From Eutreptiella sp. 'Long Island Sound 2002' (taxonomy: Eukaryota > Euglenozoa > Euglenophyceae > Eutreptiales > Eutreptiaceae), in contig OZ038383.1 in NCBI GenBank assembly GCA_964036045.1, positions 116,956,431 to 117,020,430 on the forward strand: DNA of 64,000 bases. Reading direction: 5' to 3'. Shown here in pieces: positions 31,560 through 43,544 of the stretch. The first letter of the stretch is position 1, and each line of letters opens with the position of its first letter. A model generated the notes under the pieces. The model saw nothing but the letters and a program-made list of their open reading frames with translations, did not search any database and was not told where the DNA came from. A program made the position numbers and the translations under genes.

Positions 31560-33200
31560 ATCCAACATCTCTACAAACCCATTGGGCAACATTCTACCAC
31601 ATTAAACCCCCTCAAGACCCTAGCATACGCATGCAATTAACGGCACAAATAGTTTAAATCTAGAAAATATAGAAAATTTTAGGTATTCTTGCTTAACATG
31701 TTAAAATTTATCGGTTTAACATTTAACGCCTTTCAGAAATTAAAATTGAAAATTGAACATATTGGATTTAACGTGGGTCTCTAGGGGGGGGATGTGAAAC
31801 CCGCCTGCAACATCCATGAGGCAAAAGCATTTGCCACCAACTTCGCAACACCTTTTGGACCCTTGACAAGGGGCAATGCACCACCCATGAATGGCCGCCC
31901 GTCCCCGCCCCTCGCAATGACCTCCATCGCGTAAAAGCTGGGCCGGCGGCTCCCTCAATCCGCGAGGCCCCTCCATTCCTGCTGACGTTAGGACCTCCAC
32001 AAAAAAGGTGGTGGCGTGATGCCGCAACCCCTTCACTACCTATGGGGTCGAGGGGGTAGAGCGTAGGGGTCCAAATGAGGAGGTGAATCCAATCCCTCAC
32101 CCCACCACTCTTCCGCTGTGCCGCAAAGGACCGCTTAGGGAAGGAAAAGCGTGCAATCACGCAAGGTGCATCCCACGGCAGCCGAACTTTGGGAGAAAGG
32201 GAAGGACATGCATCCCCAGTGCCGCATAGGGCTCCTTTTTGGGGAGCAAGATATACCTTGCCTGGGGGGGAGGGGGGTTCAGGGCGCTTCCCAATTGAAG
32301 TTGAGGAAGAAACCATTCACTCCCCCGGTGCCGTGCAAAGCTTTGAGCCAAGGAGAGGAGGGAGGAAACTCATTGGGGCTGTCCGGGCGCCCTACCCCCC
32401 TTCCCAACCGCAGTTGGGGAAGGACTCATGGCACGGGAGGGCAGAAAGAAGCAACCCCCCCGCCCTACCAAAAGACAAAAACCGTAGCTCGAGCTAGCCG
32501 GCCTGATGGCGCTTAATGTGTAAGCAGACGTCATCCTCTGCCTACATGAGCCCCGACAGTTCTAGCATTATGCCCCATGTAGGAGCCTCCTCACGTGGGG
32601 GTTGCATCCCCACCATCGGTTCCCGGTGCGGCAAAGTCCGTGGTGCACCTAGGCGTGTGCGGTTATGGTCCCACTAGACACGGGGCTGGGGAGAAGACCT
32701 CCACAATAGCAGTGGAGGCATTGGCAGTGGTAGCGGCTACAGAGCTATGCATCCAAGCCTTGGCGAGTCAAAGGCCAACAACACCTCTGATGGTGAAAAT
32801 GCCAACAATGTGTCACCGTTGCTTGGGTGCAGCGAGGTTCCTCGGGGGAACCAAGATCTAAATCGAGGATACCGCTCCCTTTCCACAACCCTCCCCCCCT
32901 TGCATTGGTGTACCCATACTTCAACTTATCACACTCCACCTTTTAGCACCCTGGCGGCGGTGTAGCAGCCGGCTGGATACACCCCCTCCTCTAGATACAC
33001 TCCCTCCACGGTCACAGACCTTCCGCACACCTCAGTGCGTACTCATTAATGTCTAGACCGCCGCTCTGTGTTGCGGCTACACCCATGACAGCCGCCCTAG
33101 GGGTTGCAGCCACGCTCACTGTTCTGGCATCCAAGGGCCGGCGGGGGCACGCGGTGCCTCCCAAAGTAGCTGGCGTGCAGAGACCCCCTCGATCACCCAG
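31560..33200. other. No clear gene
   Basis: An AT-rich spacer (31600-31740) is followed by GC-rich sequence with open frames on both strands and no recognisable motif. Confidence 0.35.
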
Positions 33201-33222
33201 TTCCCCTAGGCACCCCTTTCGG

Positions 33223-35245
33223 GGCGCTCTCCATCGTCCCCTCAGCCTCCCGCTTGGTGAGGCCCGCATGGCACAGCGCTGCAGCTGCTGCTACCGCCAC
33301 CACAGAGGCAACGGTGACCTCTCGCTCGGCCGCCCGCTCGATAGGATCCATAGGGTGCCACGGCCACATGGTCCCCACCTCCATGACGTCCTCGGTGATG
33401 ATCACCTTGTGCTCGGCCTCGGGGATGAGATGGGCGCCTGTTGCCCTCCCGGAGGGAGGAAACCGAGCGCTCAGGTGTCTGTGTGCACAAGGAGTCGCTC
33501 AAGAGTCCCACCAAAATAGGACCCGGGAGACCACAATCACACACAAAAGAGCGGCCACGCGAAACACGCAAGTGGCAACCTGCCCAGCAACTGGTCCCAA
33601 ACCCCACGGCGGTTGGCACCATGCCAACATGGGGGGTGAGTAGAGCCAAGAATGCTGGAAATCCGGTGCAGAGCCAGCAATCGTTGTGCAAGGAGGGCGT
33701 CTTCTGAGCCGATGCGGTGTACCCCCGCACGCGACGCGAAACAAGAAGCGGGCCACACACGCGCAACACAAGCACCACACGGGGCACACCATAGACAAGC
33801 CCAACACAGTGCGCCGAATGAACGCCAGCATCAAAGCCATGGAGAATGAGCATTGTAGCCACAAAGTTGCTGCACTTTGGCTACCGAGCCCCAAAAGTCC
33901 CTCACTGGGTGGAGCTGCAGTGTGCAAGAGACTACACACTAAAGCAGAGTGAGTGTTGCATGTAGGCCGCAACAAACGGCCTACACTGCGGTGGCTGCAG
34001 CACCAACTACAGCAAAAGGGCGGCGGGACAAGGAGGGCCTACTCCGAAACCCTACCAATGGGCAGGGGGCGGGGCGGACGCACCTAGGACACCAGCAAGA
34101 GCGTCCTCCATGCGGACCCACCATGAGGGACCCGGCGTGGGGAGGGACCAGGCCCTTGGCGCCAAGGAGCCAAGTTCCCCAACAAATACAGACCCAACCC
34201 CGAGGCCCGGCTGAAGCATGGGCCGCAGTGGATGTAGCAGTGACTAGTGAATGCAACATTAGCAATGCAACCACGAGGCTGCGGCACACAATTCACAGAG
34301 CCCGAACGGTCCCTGGATTGGTAAGAGGACTCGGGTACAGTTGCAGTGACTGCAACATCGCCTGCAGCATCAACAGTGTAGCCACAAAGTTGCTGCACTT
34401 TGGCTGTAGAGCCCCAATAGTCCCTAGATTGGTAACAAGATTGGGGTAAAGCTGCAATGACCGCATCGCCACTTGCAGCATGAACATTGCAACCACAAGG
34501 CTCCTGCACTATGGATGAATGGCCGCAATACTCCCTGGAGTGGTAACGGGACTAGGGTACAGCTGCAGTGCACAACAAACTGCAAACTGCAGCCGAGTGT
34601 GTGTTGCACATGTGTGGTGGCCGCACCAAGGCTACAGCAAAAGGGCGGTGGGAGAAGGAGGGCGTCCTCCGACACCCTATCAGTGGGCAAAGGACAATGT
34701 GGCCGCAGCTGGGACACCAGGCGTCCTCGATGCGGACCTGCCAAGAGGGACATGGCGCGGGGAGGCACCAGGCCCTTGGCGTCAAGGGGCCAAGTTCCCC
34801 AACAAGCAGAAACTCAACACTGAGGCCCAACCCTGGGGCGAGCAACGTGGCGACCACGCGACGGCGACGCAGAGCACACGGGCGGTTGCCCACATCCCAC
34901 ATCGCGTGGAGGGGTCTAAGGGTGCCAGACCTCCTCCAATGATTGACAGCGGCCACTCTCCTTCCGTCAAGGCGTGAGGCCACCCCATAGGTGAGGCATT
35001 AATCACATGGCGACGTTAAACCTAAAGCTAAACAAAGCCGCCGTGTTGGGGGCGCTCTCCATCGTCCCCTCAGCCTCCCGCTTGGTGAGGCCGGCATTGG
35101 ACATCGGTGCAGCTGTTGCTACCGCCACCACAGAGGCAACGGTGACCTCTTGCTCGGCTGCCCGCTGCATGGGATCCATAGGGTGCCACGGCCACATGGT
35201 CCCCACCTCCATGACGTCTCCGGTGATGATCACCTTGTGCATTTT
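33223..35245. repeat. Nested direct duplications
   Basis: Three layers are visible. (1) About 190 bp at 33223-33415 recur at 35050-35240 with about 90% identity; on the minus strand both keep an open frame with DVMEVGTMWPWHPMDP and AGLTKREAEGTMESAP. (2) 34010-34190 recurs at 34620-34800 (AAAAGGGCGG...CCAGGCCCTTGGCG...AAGTTCCCCAACAA). (3) Between them are ~112-bp tandem units at 34228-34560 (CTGCAATGACNGCATC, GTAGCCACAAAGTTGCTGCA, GGTAACNAGANT). The conserved minus-strand frame in both distant copies may be coding. Confidence 0.7.
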
Positions 35246-35344
35246 GTTATCCCACGAGCTAGACGTGGGCCCAAAATCTAGGGGATCTGCTCCCTTGAGG
35301 CTAGGAGTGACCCACTATCGGCCACATGCAACTCGGGGCATCTA

Positions 35345-35510
35345 AAAGGTAGGTCCCTGCCACCTAAACTTTGGTCCTCACCACCTAGACATTAGGTCCC
35401 TACCACCCAGACCGTTGGCCGCAACCACCTAAGCTTTAGGTTGTGTGGCATTTAAATTTTAGGTCTCTGCCACCTAAACTCTAGATCCCTACTAACTAAA
35501 CTTTAAATAC
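35345..35510. repeat. Short tandem repeat, TAGGTCCCTGCCACCTAAACTT type
   Basis: Six or so degenerate copies of a 22-35-bp unit. Confidence 0.65.
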
Positions 35511-38500
35511 GTCCCCACATCGCGTCACGGATGACGGCGTCGATGTCGCCATGGTTGCGGCTCCGGCGGAGTGTTTGCCAAAGCCAATGGCGGCAGCGCC
35601 TGGCACTAGCTTGTGTGCAAGGCCTCGGCAGTGGGTGTAGGCGCGTGTGCAGCCCCTCGTAGAGCGGCTGCAGCATCATCCCCTCCCGCTGCGTTGAAGG
35701 TGGTACCATTCTCAACGGGGGGGTCTATGGAGAAAGAATAATTGCCGGCGCTACCGACGCCAAGGGGAGTGTTGTGTGCCCTCCGGGCAATGTGTCCCCG
35801 TATGCCTTGCATGGTTCCGCTGTTAGTAAGAGCACCGTCGCCTTGTGCAAGCGGCAAAACAAGACACCCACATCAACAAAAGTAGTTTGGCAAAAACATA
35901 CACCTTTGACAAATCAAACCCCCCCCTTGCACTGGCACTGTAGAAGAAATATAAAAAACTATGACTAACTCCTAAAAATAGGATCATCATAGCAGTGCAC
36001 AAGCCTTTGGAACAAATGTGTTTCACAATTTGCAAGGAGTAGGGGCACTAGTAGAACATCGCTTGGTGCCATAAGGAGAAGTGTAATATACAATAGTACA
36101 ATTATGTACACTAATGCAGCATACCATCATTCAATGGCTGCTCCAACTAGGTGACACCTATGCCAATCAAAGGCAACTGCTTGATATCTTTTGTGCCACT
36201 ATGCCCTCATGTACATCATATTAGTGTGCTCTATGGTACTAGTACACACTGACAGTAATAGTGGCCGGTGTTGTTCTGTTGGTATGCTCATTTCTTCTAC
36301 ATTTGAAATCCACTTATTGGGAACGCACACGCAATATCTTATGCTATTGCTCTCACCACTTATGCATGTTCAAGTGCTTTCGCATGCCATAAAAATTGCA
36401 CTGGGTGGCTTTTTTTTTGGAAAAAAAAAAGAAATCACTCATGCATAGGATGCTTTGTTTGAGCAACATTTCACAAATATGTTTGGTTGTTACAATTGGT
36501 GGGAAACGCACTTTGATAAAGAGATATTTTGCTAAAATATCCTTCAAAAATGGACTTTATGGAATCTTCATTGTTCTTGTGCATTGGTGTTTGTGCAAAC
36601 ATTTGTTTAGAAATGTCAGACAACACCCCAAAATTGCACGCTAGGTGAGACCACGGTTTGGTCTTGAGCATCGGGAACTGCACCCCCTCCTACTAGCAAA
36701 ACACATCAAAACACACAAAATGGCACCTCCATGTAGCAACAATGCCCGGTCGGCACGTGTGGCACATGATGTCCTGACGCTAGCATCGGAGAGGGGGTAA
36801 GGGGGGCTGGTATTGAGACCAAAACTTTGAAAAGCCTACTGAGGCATAAACAGCGTGTGGCCCCACCTTGGGGACACACACTAACGTCATCGGTGGGACC
36901 CACCAATTAGGTCCCCACAAATCGTAGTGGGGGGGGGGGGGCACACATGCAACATTTCAGTGACGATCCATGGTATTTGTGCGGAAGAACTTTTGCGGTG
37001 CTAGCACCGCAAAAATCGTGTGCTATGCCCGTGCCTCATCTTGTGGCATTAATCCGCCTACCACTCGACTCTTTACCATTATCTTTCCCTGCCCCCCCCC
37101 CCCCTCTCCCCCTTGTCCCCCCCTTACATGTTTCAGTCTTTTGTTACGGGTTGGGAAGCCCAAGAGCCATACCGTGCCAAAGCTGGAGGCACGAGATGCC
37201 TAGGGTGTGGCAGCGGCACGGCACGGCTGCAATGTGGTGTCTCAGGCTGCCTTGGGCATTGGATGCCGTCGGTTGATGAGCCTTGGTCGGGTAGGAATGC
37301 TATGATGCCAACACCGAGCACTCGGCATCCTACCTTGTGTGCCTTGGTGTAGGCTCCTCACGTGAGACCCGGTGGTGCGGGTGAATTGCAGGGAAAGATA
37401 TTTGCAGGGGCTAGTAATGTACGGCTTTGAGGGTTGTTTCTAACCATGTAGGTATTTCCCCCATCAAGTCAACTCTCCCTCATGGTCCTAGATTATGTCT
37501 CCCACATGTATTTTCAGGACAAGAGACAGGGCAGATTTTCAAACGGGCACCCACCTCGCCCGAGGATTGTGCCCTTCTCTTTGGTCCTGGTTTGTTTTGC
37601 TTCCCCCAAACGTCAAGAAACAAGAGATACCCACATCCCATGGGCTCTTGGGTGTGGGGCAAAGAGGTCTAGAGGGTTTCGGGGATTACCCAAAAACTTT
37701 TCAATATTGTAAATTTCATTTACCTGTCAAGTGCAAAATGCACTTTGTGATGCACACCTCAAATCTGGTTCAGCTTAGCTTTGGGTGTGTGAGTTGAAAG
37801 GCATTTCCTGCCGTAGTACATCGCAATTAGTGGATGTTGTAAGGCCTCTCTCGGGCTGCACTGTGCACAGGTGACAGGTAGTATTGTGTCCACTATCTTC
37901 CCCTGTGCAATTTTCCCACTTGCAATTTTGCCAGCAGGATTGCAAACCCCTCTTCGGGGGTCATGGAACATTTTTTTTTAGAGAATTCATGGCACAATCC
38001 TCGAAGTCGCCTACAAGCGTTGCATTGTACGTGTGTGGCAGAGGGGCAATGTTCCATAAAACTGGTAGATTAACATGTTGCACAACCAGTGTCAAATGCG
38101 ATGTCGATTGTGTCCTCTGCTTGTTATCATTGTCCACCATGGGGCCGGTGCAACCGTCACTATCCCTATCAAGGACTCCTATCCAGGGCAGATGCAGGAC
38201 TCCATTCCTATGGGCACAGGGGGACCCTAGGAGAGGCGAGAGCGACAGAGAGCGAGGTTACAAGTGTGCGGGTGGGTTGATCATTCGAGCATGATTGCCA
38301 AATGGGTCCGTGCGCACGCGTAGGCGCGCACTTTTTGACCAGGCACACCACCCTCTGCTTGAAGTGCCCCCGCAGCAGACATATATCCCGTGCATGCCAC
38401 AAGCAGGTGGTAGATACAAAATGTGCACGAACACACATGACGCCTGCAGTCCATTGTACGACCATGGCAACCACCCCGCCCCCTCAAGTCGGAGAAGAGA

Positions 38501-38800
38501 TCCCAACAAATTGGCAAAACAAATCGGTGGACCAATTTTTCATCAAAACAAGTTCCCAGTGCCCTGGTTCTCAGTCCCAGGCCCCAAACAAGCCTTCCTT
38601 TTGCTTGCTCTGTAGTTCTGTACATGGTCCTTAAGCAGTGTTCAACCAGCTGTAGTTATTATTTCAGTGGTATATGCCCAGTGTGATAAAACAGTTGGCG
38701 GCTTTTCAGTTCCCGCCCAGACACTTTTTGCCACCTGTCCTGCACTAGTTAATCTGATGGGAAATTCTATTGCCTTCGTCAAGGCACCTCGAAGAGAGGA
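35511..38800. other. Largely non-coding spacer
   Basis: AT-rich between 35940 and 36660. Poly-G/C runs at 36931 and 37092. Only short, uncharacteristic open frames on either strand; a Cys-containing plus frame near 37190 (RCLGCGSGTARLQCGVSGCL) is suggestive but isolated. Confidence 0.35.
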
Positions 38801-38810
38801 TGACAATCAG

Positions 38811-39306
38811 CCAATCAGTCAGTCAGGCATTCAGTCGGGCAAGCAGGCAGGCAGACAAGCAGGCAGAAACACACAGTTTGGCTTTTTTCAGTGGCGGACT
38901 ACAGCTACAAACAGTGGAGAACCTCAGATCTAGCAGAACAGTCGGCGGTCAAGTGGTAGAACACTCACCGAACGATTGGCCTATCGTCAGTTCGAATCCC
39001 GGCCGGTAGCCACCGTCTGGGCTTGATCAACTCCTCAGCTCTGTTTTGCCCAACCCTGGTTCGAATCCTTCTAAGCACAAACCCCCCCCAGCCCTAAAAT
39101 GTGGTATCCAGTATCAGGGGGATAGAGGCCTCAAAATCAAAAAAATCAATCGGGGGATTGTTTTGTTGGGCAAAATAATGATTTTACAAGGAGTTAGACA
39201 TCGAATATCATGCCTTGGGCTATGCTACGCGAACGACCCCCAAAAAGGGGGGTGTACAGTGTCCGCACCTGCGCTTGATGTAACAACCTCTCTTCAAGGT
39301 GATTTG
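38811..39306 (+). mobile_element. tRNA-like SINE, copy 2
   Basis: Same order of blocks as copy 1 at 14804-15327. The CAGT/GGCAGGCA head is expanded here. A box CGGTCAAGTGG (38946-38956; one mismatch) and B box AGTTCGAATCC (38989-38999; one mismatch) are 32 bp apart. The A-to-B core differs more between copies than the flanking arms do. Confidence 0.8.
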
Positions 39307-39309
39307 TTA

Positions 39310-41195
39310 TTCCATGCACCAGAATCATCCATGCAGCCCAAAATCCACCAATTGGGGGGCTGATGATGAGGTGCTTGAAGAACCGCGGCTGGAGAACACA
39401 CTGGGGCGTGCAGAGCGAAGACACAAGTCGCAAACTGCCCCCTGACTAGCATCAGGGGACTTGTGCCACAGAAAATTTTGATCAGTGGGGAACAATGAAT
39501 CCCAGGCACCAGAGACGTGTCTTTTTGTGGGCAGTAAAAACACTTCATGGTGCCAATCTGAACAAGCTATATAGAAAGAAAAGGAATTATCCAGTACCCC
39601 AAGGTAAATGATGCACATCTTAGAGTGATGCCTCCAAATCAGGTGTCCTGGAATCCCAGAAGCCCCAACAAGTCGGCAGAACGAATCAGCAAAATCACAG
39701 AAACCCAACAAATCGGCAGAACAAATCGGCGAAGTCGGCCGAATTCAGCCGCCGATTTTGGGGGAGGGGGGGGGGTTGCCATGCTCACTACTGTAGCCCT
39801 TGGAATAGGCACTGACAAACCTGCAGCAACTGGAATGTGGCTTGCAGATCTCACATGGGCCTGCAATAGGGACAAATGGGGTCCTAAAGGATGGGAAATA
39901 TTGTAGGATTTCAAAAGCCAACAAAAAATGGGATCAGGGATAGGGTCTTCTGGTGGGTGAAATTGGAGGTTAAAATGGTTGCAGATGGGCTGTGGATGGA
40001 ATGTGGATTTGAGTGTGGCCAGGGTTTTGAAGGGCTATGAGAGGGTGTAAATTGGGCTACAAGCAGATAAGGCGTCTGCCTCTGCTGCTGACAAGGTGAC
40101 GCGGCTTTGTGCTATTGATCCTGGTATTGGCGGTGGTTCCTGCAAGCAGGTTCCAGGTTGGCACCACTGGCGGACCGGCAGACAGGAAACCCACCGAGCA
40201 CTTGAAGAATCTGGGGCTCTCCGGCATGAGTCCGTGCAGCTCGATTGCTGGCCAACTGGCGAGCACGCTGAGGGCACTGTGTGGCACATCGACCATGGGC
40301 GGCCCCACGGTAATACCCTGCTATCCAATTCCCTGCGTTCACAGGTGCAGCGCGCAGCTCAACCGCACAAGGTCAAACAAGCCCGTAGAGAAGCAGATAA
40401 GGAGGTAGCATACACACAGGGAAGTATGGGCACTGCTTGGGGCACACCTTGGGTGCTGCATCATTTGGGATTGACGGTGGCACTACAAACAATAGCAAAA
40501 GAGGATGATGTCTGTGGTCGGGTCATCACCCCCCTTCCACAGTTGACGCCCACGTGCAAATACTAATTTGGTGTGACCATTAGTGAGGGATTGAATGGTA
40601 AAAGTGGGCCTGATTAACATTCACACGGGGCATCCGCAGCGCGCACTGACGTGCATGGCTGTTGCTTACAGAGTGCATGGTGATGGGGGGTTCGATCTCC
40701 AGTGCATAGAGAATCAGATTTACGTTCAACTGGGATTGTAGTGTTTGTCCCAAGGAGGCCGAAGGAGGCAATACGGAAGCACTCAACCATGAGCTGCTTT
40801 CAAAGCCAGGGGCTGCAAAAACTGCACCCTCAGCTGATATACTTCTGAGTGGCCAGGCACAGGAGTGAGAAGGGGGGTCTCGATCTGACAACAAAATGTC
40901 CATGGTGGGAGAAGACTAAAATGGCAAAACACACAGTTCACGGTCTTCAGGGGCCAGTGCGGAGATTCGATGCGAGAACGTATACTTCAGAGATGGGCAT
41001 CCATGTATGACGTTTACCGGATTTTCCAGCCAGCATTGTGCCCAAACTCAGCCATCATAGGTCCACGAGATGGGCTTCGGGAAAAGGGGATAAGGCTAGA
41101 AGCGCCCAGGCAGAGAAGGGCTGCGGATACCGGCGGGAGTTTCGGCCTTGAGACAGCCTACTTGCAGCTGCAAGTTGGGGTGACAGGCTGCAGCA
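39310..41195. other. Mostly unassigned; possible plus-strand LRR remnant
   Basis: On the plus strand 40165-40312 reads PTEHLKNLGLSGMSPCSSIA and QLASTLRALCGTSTMGGPT, resembling one ribonuclease-inhibitor type repeat, with a possible donor at CCCCACG|GTAATA. A direct repeat of CCCAACAAATCGGCAGAACA-type words lies at 39670-39740 with a weaker copy near 38505. Otherwise no gene seen. Confidence 0.3.
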
Positions 41196-41200
41196 CTCAC

Positions 41201-41299
41201 CAGCATTGCAATGTGCTTGTCTGTCAGTGCATTTTGCTGCAGATCAAGAGACTGCAACATGATGCCACTTGCCCTCAGCGTATCTGCAATCAGTCTCAC
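41201..41299 (-). CDS. LRR exon (99 bp)
   Basis: Acceptor TGATTTTTAG|GTGAGA and donor AATGCTG|GTGAGT frame exactly 33 codons in phase 0: VRLIADTLRASG, then MLQSLDLQQNALTD, an L-x-x-L-x-L-x-x-N-x-L repeat of the ribonuclease-inhibitor type. It belongs with the exons at 42077, 43404 and 46753. Confidence 0.7.
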
Positions 41300-42076
41300 C
41301 TAAAAATCAGCACGCGACGTCCGCAATACTGGTGTTCGACACAATTACAAGCACACATCACCATCCCAATCACCATCACCATCACCACCATGATTACAGG
41401 TAGAACCACGATGAAAGCACCACCAACAATACAAATTCAGGAATGTCACGCATACAAGCAAAGCCACCAATGCACTCACCCCTGACCGTCCTCTCCATTA
41501 AGTGGCTGGGCATTCATCCATAGGAAAAAGATGTGGCAGCTTATTTGTTGGGCCCCATCAGCGTCATCATCTCCTCCTCGCAATCCGCACATGCAAAGAG
41601 GTGGACCATGGGGGTGCCACCCGCGCACCGCGCACACCGCGTCCTTCAAGTGTCCTGGCGTGTACGCCATGCAGCGGAATATGGCCCAAGGTCTTGAAGC
41701 GGAGCGACGTGGTGACTTGCAGCGCAACATGCGCATCAGGGCTCATGGATGAAGCCATACACACATGCCCTGATGCACCGTGCGCACCGTGCGCACCACG
41801 CAGGCGGCACCCTCCATGGGGCCGCTGAGCTGGGGCCATGATGCATCAGACCGGATCCCTCGGGGGCTCCATCAGTCCAGGCAGGAATTCATGCGATACA
41901 GAATGGTCATGAAGAGGCGGTGCTTGCTTTGTGTCGGTACTCTGTCGACAGGCCCGATGTCGAAGACACAATCAAGACGCCTTCCTCGGTGTAGGAGACA
42001 CAACTAACTTGCCTCCACCGTGCAAGAGGGTCGTGTAAGGCCGTGCTGATACTGGAAGATCGCGTGGAGGGTGAAC

Positions 42077-42175
42077 CTGATTGGATCCTTCAATGAGGTT
42101 GTCCTTGCAATTAAGGTGCTCCAATCGGCAACTGGCCGCCATCTCCAGCAAATGCATGGTCCCCAAACCACCAAT
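42077..42175 (-). CDS. LRR exon (99 bp)
   Basis: Acceptor TTGTTTCCAG|ATTGGT and donor CCAATCAG|GTTCAC frame exactly 33 codons, phase 0: IGGLGTMHLLEMAASC then RLEHLNCKDNLIEGSNQ. One leucine-rich repeat. Confidence 0.7.
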
Positions 42176-42676
42176 CTGGAAACAATAGAGGATAGCACCC
42201 TCATAACAAAGGCATTTAAGCATGACCGCTGGACCCTCTAGCTCACCCTGGAAGCTTCTATGTACGTGACTTCCGGCCAAGACCATAAAGCGGGCTTTGA
42301 AACATTGCTGGCCACACTAGCGCGATGAAAATAATCGTAAACCAATTTCGGGGCAGGGCAGTCCGATCTGAACTAGCTGCCTGTGCAGGCCGGCATACAT
42401 ATGGTGTGGGCAAAAAAAAGGGGGGGGCAAATCAGGCAGTTCTGGTCATTTCATTAAAGTTGGCGGGGGCTTTGCAGCAGTGTGCAGGAGGGTATGCAGT
42501 TTGAAGTGGGGTTTTCATATAGTTTTTGGGCTGACATCAGACCGAGGCTCGAGTAGATGAAGGGCTGCTATCTCCGAAAACGATATTATGTATGTTGCGT
42601 ATGTTTGATCCAGTCTAGATCCCAACAATGAAAGCCGTGTATCCCAACACGTTTGCCTATTTGTGTGCTGTGGCTC

Positions 42677-42677
<1 letters not shown>

Positions 42678-42713
<36 letters not shown>

Positions 42714-42735
42714 ACTCACTCTCTCTCTCTCAAAT
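42678..42735. repeat. CT microsatellite
   Basis: Interrupted (CT)n run inside an intron-like stretch of the LRR gene region. Confidence 0.9.
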
Positions 42736-43403
42736 TAACCATTTAAAGCACCCCACCCCCCTTTACAGTGTGTATCCAGCGTGGATCCCAAAAGCTGGAA
42801 GGCTCGACGTGAGTGAGCCAAGTGTCTCACGCAAGCAGCAGCTGGCGCAGGATAGCACAAATCCTACCTTTGGCCTGGTGGCACAGATTCTGCCAAAAAT
42901 TTGGTGAATGATGCCTTCATGCATGAAATTGAATAGCGCAACAATTGAAGGGAAAAATGCACAATGCCGAGATGGTACCAAAGCAGTTTTGGAACAACCT
43001 CCAGGTGACCCCATCCTTCGACCCTAACATGCGCACATGGCCCCAGTTGTTGATAAGAGGCTGCTGAAGGGTGCATGTGGTGTTGCATGTGGAGGCCATT
43101 TGACGCTCTGCAGATTGCCCTTGATCTTTTTTGAATGAGAAAAAGTCGGGTTTGTTCAATTGGTGGCCCATGTCTAAGGCACAAACAGATTTACAGAGGC
43201 GACCACAGCCGTAACTACACCACTATAACAAATGATTTTGGACTAATTTGGCTTCGGATAAGGACAAAATCACCCTCAAAGTCCAGTGATTCTAGCTTCA
43301 CAACCCGCACTCAGGCACCTCAGGACCCTGTCCAGCCCACTTTCAGCGCCCAGCTTCCGAAATGCCAGGGCTTCCCTAAGACCCTGGGTCGAACGGCAGG
43401 GAC

Positions 43404-43538
43404 CTTGTTGCAAGAAATATCCAGGTTCTGAATGTGCAGTAGCCGCAGAGCGTTCATTTCGACACAGGCACTGGAATCCAAGTGATTGCCGGCCAGGCAT
43501 AGTGTATGAACCGTATTGTTGCGGTTCAGGGCCCCCAC
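43404..43538 (-). CDS. LRR exon (135 bp)
   Basis: Acceptor CCTCTGCGCAG|GTGGGG and donor CAACAAG|GTCCCT frame 45 codons, phase 0: NNTVHTLCLAGNHLDSSACV and LLHIQNLDISCNK, one and a half repeats. Confidence 0.7.
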
Positions 43539-43544
43539 CTGCGC

